From positions 24,766,923-24,830,922 of the forward strand of contig NW_022145597.1 of NCBI RefSeq assembly GCF_000002235.5: a DNA stretch of 64,000 nt, in the 5' to 3' direction. The notes beneath the pieces are model-generated. The model did no database searches. It saw only the letters and a program-made list of their open reading frames with translations, and was not told the DNA's origin. The stretch comes from Strongylocentrotus purpuratus. Taxonomy: Eukaryota; Echinodermata; Echinoidea; Camarodonta; Strongylocentrotidae. This document shows positions 60,501-64,000 of the stretch, piece after piece. The position numbers were made by a program, and so were the translations under genes. Numbering within the stretch: position 1 is the stretch's first letter; every line of letters begins with the position of its first letter.

Positions 60501-61888
60501 GATAATTCTCATTCCTATTGTTAGAGAGGGACATGTGCATATGTACACATTTACATGTACATAACGTATATGGTACACTAGGGTCCTGTTTTATAATGAG
60601 TTGCGCTCGATCCAGATTTATTGAGTACCAAAGTGCTAACGTGATATTCGCTCGTCGTCCAGGTTACTGGCTCTAAACAAAAGAGCCTGCTCATGAGGTT
60701 CATAGTGAACGTTCTGGTTTTACAGCAGATGATATTTCACAAGATGAACAATCATGAAAACTTCTAAAAAAAAACTCAAAGCCCTCTGCTGCACGGATGC
60801 ATCCACACTTCCATAGAACATTTTCTGAAAGAGGTTTAAATGCAAATTCTAATGACTGAGATTGATTGTATAACATACTTGGTGTTGTATGGATGCCTTG
60901 TTGAGTTCCAATCACTCTGCTCGATCATGCCTCTCCTCTTGTCCGCTCTGGTAGCCTCTGTGGCAAGGTATTTGAATATGTGTACTCTCCCTCTGGTACA
61001 GACCTGGGTGGGGGTGTTTCACAAAACTTGTCATCAGTGGCATGTGACAGTTTTTGTTATAGGCTACTGAAATCCTTGCTTCTGATTGGTTATCAGCAGA
61101 TTTGTCATTGATTTTAGTCATTTGTCATTGAAAAAGGGCTTTGTGAAACAGGTCCCTGAGCATCGATGGTAAGATAGAAACATCTCAGAGCAGGTCCAAG
61201 ATATTTTTGTATTCACGTCTGATAACAGTCATACATGTATTTAAAGCCCCACTGCATTACTTATAGCTACTTGCGCCCTCTATATAGCAAACAATGCATA
61301 AACGGTGACCATTGGTCTCCCATGATCCCCTTTTTCATATGTTAATTGAGAGCTGAGTTGATGAGATAACCACCTGTCAGTGACCTTGCAGGGAGGTCTA
61401 TTCTCTCCTGACCAAACTAGTGCAGTGGGGCTTTAAAACTAATATTTTGAACATAATATTGTGGTATGGAACCTGTGACTACCAGAAAATTTGGGAGAGG
61501 GAAGGGGGAGCAATAGGTCCCCTCTGATGCTCTAGATACCATGACAACTTGTCCTGGAGGATTTAAGAGTGGATTGTAGTCCACTTTATTGGTGTCTCCC
61601 TCCACCGCAGCCATTGGGCACTACTAAAACATTTGAAACCAACCTCAGCTCAAGGATTGGTGGGCAGATTATGGTCCACTTCAGATGTGCCCCCCCCCCT
61701 CCCTAAGAAAAAAGAAAAGCCAATGGGTCTACTAAAGCCCTTGATACCAACCTGAGCTGGAGGGTTTGTGAGAGGATTGTGGTCCACTACGAAGGTATCT
61801 AGCGTGTGCATGGTCCGGTAGCAAGGTGGAATCAGCTGGATCTTGTTGCATGAGATATCAAGCTTCACTAGTTTTAACTTGCTGATTT
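30651..61888 (-). CDS. LRCH: LRCH: leucine-rich repeat and calponin-homology protein (5' end outside window)
   Basis: Orthologue of vertebrate LRCH1-4, proteins with N-terminal leucine-rich repeats and a C-terminal calponin-homology (CH) domain; family members are linked to the cortical cytoskeleton and to DOCK-family regulation. I joined 14 exons on the minus strand by GT-AG sites with compatible phases, giving about 648 residues. Visible parts are the last LRR (LDISCNKIQLIPPCYR), the conserved GRVHIFKYL segment, a long acidic and Ser-rich linker with DSGYLEGDKRWSSSE and IDYIDAGEDDDDG, a charged region with KTRTKQAQRDAVLNYYK, and the CH domain (KVSLPEDLAEALMDGVVLCH through PADILEGKGLPKV). 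The stop is at 30651. The upstream LRR exons, expected to add roughly 200 residues, and the promoter lie beyond 64000. Family identity is near certain from memory of human LRCH sequences; some linker exon edges are less sure. Confidence 0.93.
30768..33059 (-). other. LRCH intron 13
   Basis: Between the last two coding exons. It has a short GAGCCAGAAGG palindrome at its 3' end, G-rich patches at 32180-32350, and a ~60-bp sequence at 32612-32680 matching 8150-8215 and ending in (ACT)n. No other exon was recognised. Confidence 0.6.
30857..30917. repeat. GAGCCAGAAGG short palindrome
   Basis: GAGAGCCAGAAGGGTGTT pairs with AACACCCTTCTATCTCT across a ~25-bp loop. One of several dispersed copies; others are at 56974-57040, about 28997-29125 and 61998-62062. 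It lies just inside the last LRCH intron. Confidence 0.65.
33060..33137 (-). CDS. LRCH: LRCH exon 13 (CH domain)
   Basis: Encodes 26 residues beginning PKLTQAKCRRNVDNFLKVC, close to PKLTMAKCRRNVENFLEAC of human LRCH3. Acceptor TTCACAG, donor GTAAGTAT, phase 0 at both ends. Confidence 0.95.
33222..33400. mobile_element. Foldback element in LRCH intron 12
   Basis: Arms AATTCACAAAGGAGGTTTAA (left) and its inverse complement with one change near 33375-33397, continued inward by AACCCATGGTTTAA and TAACCCATTG-type pairs. Total about 179 bp, no coding capacity. A decayed relative may lie at 46225-46410 (CCATGGTTTAAATC). Confidence 0.75.
33731..33868 (-). CDS. LRCH: LRCH exon 12 (CH domain core)
   Basis: 46 residues including RLKVSLPEDLAEALMDGVVL, CHLANN and SSIHVPSTAV, the hallmark core of the LRCH CH domain. 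Acceptor TTTTTCAG, donor GTAAGATT, phase 0 at both ends. Three TTGAATC-type repeats begin at the donor itself (33705-33729). Confidence 0.96.
33869..36335 (-). other. LRCH intron 11
   Basis: Contains (TTG)n near 33930-33950, a TACATGTAC cluster at 34690-34722, and a reverse-oriented foldback copy at about 34931-35060. No additional exon was recognised. Confidence 0.6.
34931..35060. mobile_element. TTGTCACTGATGACAAG-family foldback element
   Basis: TAATGACAAATGACAAAAAT at the left and TTGTCACTGATGACAAG at the right, with AGCTGATAACCAATC and AGCTTATAACAAAAACTG inside. It is the reverse orientation of the copies at 39526, 45462 and 61012. Confidence 0.75.
36336..36451 (-). CDS. LRCH: LRCH exon 11
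   Basis: 38 full codons ending KWAEELERIEQLRK, matching the EEELELIDQLRK helix just before the CH domain in human LRCH3. Acceptor TTTCTTAG, donor GTAAGTTG. A GGK-rich N-terminal half is linker. Confidence 0.93.
36828..36905. repeat. Perfect 35-nt inverted repeat with 8-nt loop
   Basis: The arms 36828-36862 and 36871-36905 are exact inverse complements (core TTTGTGGCTTACACCCAGTA). It lies in LRCH intron 10, about 50 nt beyond the exon 10 donor. A neighbouring sequence, TAATGCTTCCTGTGAGAAAT at 36799, also occurs at about 34431 with one change. Confidence 0.9.
36957..37071 (-). CDS. LRCH: LRCH exon 10 (linker)
   Basis: 38 codons plus one base, Ser/Pro/Asn-rich, ending SSAFSNIKPRS. This recalls GLKPRSAFS in human LRCH1. 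Acceptor CATCAG, donor GTAATC. Phase matches both neighbours. Confidence 0.85.
37152..37430. mobile_element. Foldback element in LRCH intron 9
   Basis: The left arm TGTTTCATAAAGACTAAAAT through GGCAGGTCATTCATGCCAC pairs with the right arm GTGGCATGAACGGCCTGCC through GATCTTAGTCTTAGTGAAAC. Arms are about 90 nt with mismatches. No coding capacity. Confidence 0.7.
37696..37990 (+). mobile_element. tRNA-derived SINE, near full length
   Basis: The head resembles a tRNA: A-box-like TGGTCGAGTGGATA near 37709 and B box GGTTCAAGTCC near 37753, in a fold too degenerate to be a tRNA gene. The body follows (TTTGGCAAGACATTAATCTA, GGTAAATGGGTACCTGGCAG, GCTAAAGCCGGGGTTATAAT) with a tail of AATAATATCATTATTAAAA. 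Related copies are at 53524-53720 (minus), 645-1110 and 16815-16975. It sits in an LRCH intron antisense to the gene. Confidence 0.85.
38035..38215 (-). CDS. LRCH: LRCH exon 9
   Basis: One base plus 60 codons. The C-terminal half EIEEKTRTKQAQRDAVLNYY matches EEEKIRTKQIQRDAVLDFV of human LRCH3, a strong family anchor. Acceptor TTCCTCCAG, donor GTAAGT. Confidence 0.95.
39376..39526. mobile_element. Older foldback copy abutting a younger one
   Basis: CACCCTTTTTCATCAAACTTG at the left and TGATAACAAGTTTCATAAAA with CAGGGCCCTGG at the right. TGCTCTCAGCCAATC and CAATAGCTTATAACAATTC inside mark it as a member of the same family as 39526-39674, in opposite orientation and more diverged. Confidence 0.6.
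39526..39674. mobile_element. TTGTCACTGATGACAAG-family foldback element
   Basis: From GTATTTCACAAAACTTGTCA to TTTTGTGAAACAGGGCCCTG; the ends are inverted repeats with CATCAGTGACAAATGACAG facing CACTGATTTTTGTCATTTG. Sequence is very close to the copies at 45462 and 61012, suggesting recent spread. Confidence 0.85.
39747..39824 (-). CDS. LRCH: LRCH exon 8 (linker)
   Basis: Phase set by its neighbours gives DKKAPRRATVGGTDESKRAS then TGDRY. A second open frame on the same strand reads RKHQEELQSEVLTRVNGRQR, but its phase does not fit exons 7 or 9. Acceptor TTTACAG, donor GTAACA. Confidence 0.8.
39825..41520 (-). other. LRCH intron 7
   Basis: Holds a degenerate telomere-like tract at 40885-41415 and a short TTGCC/TTGCTT patch near 40700-40740. 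No exon was seen. Confidence 0.6.
40885..41415. repeat. Degenerate CCCTAA-type tract
   Basis: More than twenty AACCCTAACC-like words spaced irregularly and joined by a recurring AACCCAATTGCAACCCTAAC unit of about 20 bp. It resembles a decayed interstitial telomeric or minisatellite array. It is not a pure TTAGGG run. Confidence 0.7.
41521..41595 (-). CDS. LRCH: LRCH exon 7 (Ser-rich linker)
   Basis: Encodes SSTSRRTISSSTSASHSIGR then PRSLY; the donor GTAAGTAC is strong. The acceptor is ambiguous: CATCAGCAG offers tandem AGs three bases apart at 41596-41597 and 41593-41594, and a further AG lies downstream. All keep the same frame, so protein length differs by one to a few residues. Confidence 0.75.
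41596..42957 (-). other. LRCH intron 6
   Basis: AT-rich, with a GAT/ATC run close to the exon 7 acceptor. No repeat family or exon was recognised in the rest. Confidence 0.55.
42958..43241 (-). CDS. LRCH: LRCH exon 6 (charged coiled segment)
   Basis: 94 codons plus two bases. Begins ELERQKALYEEKKRVAREQR, a strongly charged predicted helix or coiled coil, then a Ser/Asn-rich tail with RRLSSESR and EERRLSASK, plausible basophilic kinase sites. Acceptor CTGATTAG, donor GTAGGT. Codon use and flanking sites support it. Confidence 0.88.
45462..45638. mobile_element. TTGTCACTGATGACAAG-family foldback element
   Basis: Runs from GGCCCCATTTCACAGATCTT to GCTTTGTGAAACGGGTCCCT. A 20-bp internal duplication (TTGATTGGTTATCAGCAGAT) distinguishes it from its sisters. 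Confidence 0.8.
46445..46641. mobile_element. Foldback element with TTGATATCAA palindromes
   Basis: Ends CCCCGTATTTCTAAGAGTTG and CAACTCTTTGTAAGACGGGG. Inside, GCGATTGATATCAATCGC (perfect palindrome) and GTGATTGATATCAATCAC lie in series at 46460-46535. No coding capacity. Confidence 0.7.
46908..47129 (-). CDS. LRCH: LRCH exon 5 (acidic linker)
   Basis: 74 codons, from PSNEDEEAKYLAERASQQKE through HIDYIDAGEDDDDG to DPFTK. The HIDYIDAGEDD block matches DQIDYIDSCTAEEEE in human LRCH3. Acceptor TTTTTTCCAG. Donor AAG/GTGACT is weak; GTATGT 12 bases further is an in-phase alternative. The frame stays open about 60 more codons. Confidence 0.85.
47166..47417. mobile_element. AATTATTCATACCC foldback element, copy 1
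   Basis: Left CAGTTAACAATTAAATTATT and right inverse TAACAATTCGATAATTCATA; the interior is collinear with the copy at 52336-52562. It carries a poly-T expansion at about 47240-47266. It starts about 36 nt from the exon 5 acceptor. Confidence 0.75.
47421..47800. mobile_element. ACCTGCCAAC inverted-terminal element
   Basis: Left end CATACCTGCCAACATTTGAA and right end TTGGAAGGGTTGGCAGGTTT are inverted with mismatches. No coding capacity. It directly follows the preceding element. Confidence 0.65.
48409..48508 (-). CDS. LRCH: LRCH exon 4
   Basis: One base plus 33 codons including ADSGYLEGDKRWSSSE, matching LDSGFNSVDSGDKRWSGNE of human LRCH3, a conserved linker motif. Acceptor CTTTGCAG, donor GTAAAA. 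Phase agrees with both neighbours. Confidence 0.95.
48954..49326. mobile_element. TTAA-ended foldback element, divergent full copy
   Basis: Termini TTAAAGGTAAAGACCAGT and ACTGGTCTTTACCTTTAA are perfect inverse complements. The left half is the inverse of the right half of the 17355/26061 family (GGTCATGCGATTGCATTGTG, AAATGATAAGAAATTTGGCC-like). The right half matches the fragment at 26855-26998. It may therefore be a recombinant of two subfamilies. Confidence 0.8.
49957..50443. mobile_element. Long-armed foldback element
   Basis: Inverted arms of about 180 nt with indels: TACTAAACTC / GTTTAGTA at the ends, GTTGATATCTCT / AGAGATATCAAC, GATGTTGGTATCATTGAAAA / TTTTCAATGATACCAACATC and GGCCAAGTCAAAAGT / ACTTTTGACTTGGCC inward. 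A ~110-bp AT-rich loop lies between. No coding capacity. Confidence 0.85.
52336..52562. mobile_element. AATTATTCATACCC foldback element, copy 2
   Basis: Left CAGTTAAAAACTAAATTATT with CATACCCTTACCAAG; right inverse TAACAACTGAATTATTCATA with CCCCTT. Collinear with 47166-47417. Confidence 0.8.
53524..53720 (-). mobile_element. tRNA-derived SINE
   Basis: On the minus strand the head carries GTGTCGTGGTCGAGTGGATA and a B box GGCTCGAGTCCC, followed by AAAGGACATTAATCTACATT-like body and TATACAAGAACCCGCC before (ATT)n. Shares head and body with 37696-37990 but has a shorter, different tail (GAGCGCTATACAAG). Confidence 0.8.
54470..54720. repeat. (GA)n-rich microsatellites
   Basis: Two GA/GGGA tracts (about 54478-54560 and 54665-54705) within a generally purine-rich 54200-54900 stretch. 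Long LSLSL frames on the minus strand are artefacts. Confidence 0.85.
56974..57040. repeat. GAGCCAGAA short palindrome
   Basis: CTAGAGCCAGAAAGGCATTAAC pairs with GTTAACACCTTCTGGCTCTA; arms of 20 nt with two changes, loop about 25 nt. Same family as 30857-30917. Confidence 0.75.
57197..57599. mobile_element. 403-bp inverted-terminal element
   Basis: Termini ACAGTGATGTAGTCCAAACA and TGTTTGGACTACATCACTGT are perfect 20-bp inverse complements. The interior has no coding capacity. No clear target duplication was seen, so the superfamily is not assigned. Confidence 0.8.
57799..57981 (-). CDS. LRCH: LRCH exon 3 (Ser/Pro/Thr linker)
   Basis: One base, 60 codons and two bases. In the phase set by neighbours it reads YRWFSAKNTSTLSLQELPPS, KPSPDTSPTTPSFSTSSAFS and so on, with repeated SP/TP sites. 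A proline-rich overlapping frame is out of phase. Acceptor CCCTATCAG, donor GTATAA. Not conserved enough to confirm from memory of vertebrate LRCH. Confidence 0.8.
57982..60878 (-). other. LRCH intron 2
   Basis: AT-rich with a foldback element at 58236-58379 and a G-run at 59766-59780. No other exon was recognised. Confidence 0.6.
58236..58379. mobile_element. Short foldback element
   Basis: GGGCATCATTTCATGAAACC with CATCATGAGTACA pairs with TGTACTTCTCACGG and TTTCGTGAAACGCAGCCC. A partial relative is near 62975-63022 (TCCACGAACTTGTGCTTATC). Confidence 0.65.
60879..61003 (-). CDS. LRCH: LRCH exon 2 (conserved post-LRR segment)
   Basis: Starts VCTRGRVHIFKYLATEATRA, matching ICTKGKVHIFKYLNIQAC of human LRCH1. 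41 codons plus two bases. Acceptor CCACCCAG, donor GTATGT. Confidence 0.95.
61012..61159. mobile_element. TTGTCACTGATGACAAG-family foldback element at a splice acceptor
   Basis: GTGTTTCACAAAACTTGTCATC at one end and GGGCTTTGTGAAACAGGTCC at the other, with CTTCTGATTGGTTATCAGC inside. The element ends about 7 nt from the LRCH 3' splice site at 61004-61005, so on the gene's strand it forms essentially the last 150 nt of intron 1. Confidence 0.85.
61540..61700 (-). repeat. Two diverged tandem copies of an LRCH exon end
   Basis: On the minus strand GTAGTGGACCACAATCC...CAGGTTGGTATCAAGG, the end of the exon at 61752-61888 plus intron start, recurs at about 61636-61690 (GAAGTGGACCATAATC, GAGGTTGGTTTCAAA) and 61540-61590 (AAAGTGGACTACAATCC, CAAGTTGTCATGG). 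Spacing is about 108 and 93 bp. Confidence 0.85.
61752..61888 (-). CDS. LRCH: LRCH exon 1 of those in the window (last LRR)
   Basis: Two bases plus 45 codons: ISKLKLVKLDISCNKIQLIP, PCYR, then a second LRR strand ending VVDHNPLTNPPAQ. It matches LDISCNKVTVIPVCYR and LDNNPLQSPPAQ in human LRCH1. Acceptor CACTACAG, donor GTTGGT. It begins in mid-repeat, so further LRR exons must lie upstream beyond the window. Confidence 0.95.
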
Positions 61889-64000
61889 CTGTAGTGTGGG
61901 GAGAAGAGAGAAAAGTGAATTTATAACAATTTTCACTTTAATTACTTGAACATGTATGTCAAGATTAAATTGATTATTAATAGAGAATAAAATATGCTGA
62001 GAGTAAGAAAGGCCTAACTCTGTGCTGAAGGATGTGACTTTTAAAAACCTGCTCGACTCTCAGCAGATATATACTTTCTCTCTTTCTCCCCCTCCCCTTC
62101 TCTCTCTCCCTCTCTCTCTCTCTCTCTTCCTCTCCCCTCCTCTCCTCTCCTCTCCTCTCCTCTCCTCTCCTCTCCTCTCCCCTCCCCTCCCCTCCTCTCC
62201 TCTCCCCATCTTCTCTTCCCCTCCCCTCCCCTCCGCTCTCTCCATCCCTCCCTAGCTAGCACACCTTCAAGGACTACTATACACTTTAAAGCTACATGTA
62301 CATGATGTACAAGGTATCAAACCCACAATGTGCAGCATTCTAGTGGCCTCAGCAGCCAGAAAAGGACTCCCTCTTGTCCCATTTCGTCATCTAAACACTG
62401 AAGACCCTGAAGACCCTGAAGACCCTGTCCACATTAGCCCAAATTTTCAAAATACAGTAGGCAACTATTTTTTACCCAGGGGAAACTAGCTTTATTATAA
62501 TCGAAACTATAACATGTATGTCAAGCTCCATTGTAATTCAGTTAAGATGCAAAGAGCGCGCTATTTTCACCTCGCACTTATGTTTAGGATAATAGCTCAA
62601 GCTATAAATAAACATGACTTGTTAGCAAAAATAGCCCATTATTTGGCCAACCGCGGGAATATATTGCCAGTGAAAACACACTCAGACAAGGATATAGGCT
62701 CTGAAACTTGAGATAATTGCTCAAGCTCAAAGAGAGTGCTTGACTTGGCCCACTGAAGATGGAGAACCTTAACCTAACGACACAAAAAGGAAGCGTGTAT
62801 CAAAATCAACACGCATTTCAATAAGATGTCTATAAACTTCTATTTGTTTGTATAAACCTACATGCACCACTGTCACTGTACATGTACTTAAATACGTTAA
62901 ATACATTTAAACGTTTAGTACAAGATTGTTGACATCACATTGAAATGTGCGTATTAGATTAAAATGCATTTCATTTGGGTGTCCACGAACTTGTGCTTAT
63001 CATGGTTTTTCATGAAAACAGTAGGACTGTCTTCATCAGCTCGAGTTAGCCGAATAAGCCGCTATTTTAACTATCCCGACCACAACTTAGCCAGTTAATT
63101 TGCATCGTCATCAGCCTGCAGTTGCTAGCAGGTTAATATCCTGAGTCTGGAAATAGCGGGTTAATTGGCAAACTTAGGCTAATGAAAACAGGTCTTATGT
63201 TCTGGAGCTTCTTCAGACTAATAGAAACACACCCTTAGAGACAGATAACCCTCAGTGACTGATGACCTTACGCGACATACTCGCCCCCTGGGGTCAAATC
63301 TAGGCCCTCTACCTCCCTTTCAACGACTCCCTCATGTTCGTTGAGGGGAAAACAAATTGGGTTAAGAACTTAAGAAAACTCAGAGCATTGGAATGCCATT
63401 GCCAAGTACGTCATTGAGAAAACTACTTGTTTATACATGTACCATACCAGCTACAGCACAAACTAACAATAACACTTTATCCTTGGCATTTGAGGCTACA
63501 TGTTTTGGTCATGTGATATTAGCTAAACTTGTCATAATGCTATTTCACATGAAAAACTTTATGTACATGTACATGTAAGCTCAGAATATACAAAATGTTT
63601 CGTATCATTTTTTTTGTTTGGTTTGACTGTTTTTTTGTTTGTATTTTGTTTGTTTAAGTCAATCATCATAATCCAATTAAAAACAAAACAAAAATTAATG
63701 TTGCCATAACTGTGATAGCTTTTAAATTGTTTGAATACATTTGACTGAGCATGTCACTGAAGTTGCAAAATTAAATCATCAACGTCTAGTATTGCAGAAG
63801 GGAATAACAAAAATTAAAGGAAATAACAAAAATTAAAGGTGATTGCAATATTCTATCTAAAAAATCTAAAAAATAATAATAATGTACCGGTATATAAAAG
63901 TAAAACTGCATACCACGGTACATGTAAATAATCATCGATGGTAGAAAAGAAAATTCACAGTAATCCGACTGAAAGTTACAAGATACAGAATACTTGGTAA
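61889..64000 (-). other. LRCH intron (5' part outside window)
   Basis: Contains a GAGAGTAAGAAAGG / GACTCTCAGC palindrome at 61998-62062, a (CTCTC)n tract at 62083-62245, three CTGAAGACC copies at about 62397-62427 and partial foldback fragments at 62800-63030. No LRR exon was found here. Confidence 0.6.
62083..62245. repeat. (TCTCC)n pentanucleotide tract
   Basis: About a dozen clean CCTCT units at 62140-62190 within a 160-bp pyrimidine tract. On the gene's strand it is purine-only, GGAGA units. Confidence 0.9.

Noticed and set aside
61417-61614. Separate LRR gene fragment at 61417-61614
   Set aside because: It is a duplicated tail of the adjacent LRCH exon with no good acceptor of its own.
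1-64000. Endogenous retrovirus, LTR element or Polinton
   Set aside because: No reverse transcriptase, integrase, capsid or polymerase-like frames and no long direct terminal repeats were recognised on either strand.

Overview
The window is nuclear DNA of an animal, most likely a marine invertebrate deuterostome; an echinoderm such as a sea urchin or sea star is my best guess. The reasons are long introns with GT-AG sites, intronless class A GPCR genes in tandem, a tRNA-derived SINE of the kind common in echinoderms, a very high density of short foldback elements, many G/C and CT/GA simple tracts, and the palindrome TACATGTA recurring throughout. I see no bacterial features. The species is not certain.

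Left third (1-20 kb): two paralogous intronless GPCR genes lie on the minus strand about 10 kb apart. The gene at 1130-2197 is intact. The gene at 12091-13172 carries a one-base frameshift at the TM7 NPxxY motif. Between them are two non-autonomous hAT-type elements, each with a perfect 8-bp target duplication. The larger one (4790-7270) carries an internal satellite array. The rest is microsatellites and unassigned intergenic DNA.

Middle (17-30 kb): no gene is recognisable. It holds a TTAA-ended foldback family (17355, 26061 and a relative at 48954), a 97-bp tandem repeat, a piggyBac-like TTAA element (21950-22712) and a third hAT-like element (24419-24809).

Right half (about 30-64 kb): the minus strand carries most of one gene, an orthologue of vertebrate LRCH1-4 (leucine-rich repeats plus C-terminal calponin-homology domain). 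I placed 14 coding exons from 61888 down to the stop codon at 30651. They are consistent in splice phase and encode about 648 residues. The N-terminal LRR exons and the promoter lie beyond position 64000. The introns are packed with foldback elements, SINE copies, minisatellites and a degenerate telomere-like tract.

The observations most worth a second look are: (1) triplication of the 3' end of an LRR exon inside its downstream intron, with a possible stop-bearing cassette exon; (2) a roughly 170-bp tandem array after the LRCH stop codon, built from the end of the last coding exon and later hit by a transposon; (3) a hAT element acting as carrier of satellite DNA; (4) a foldback element forming the last ~150 nt of an LRCH intron, up to the 3' splice site. 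No retrovirus, LTR element or Polinton was recognised.
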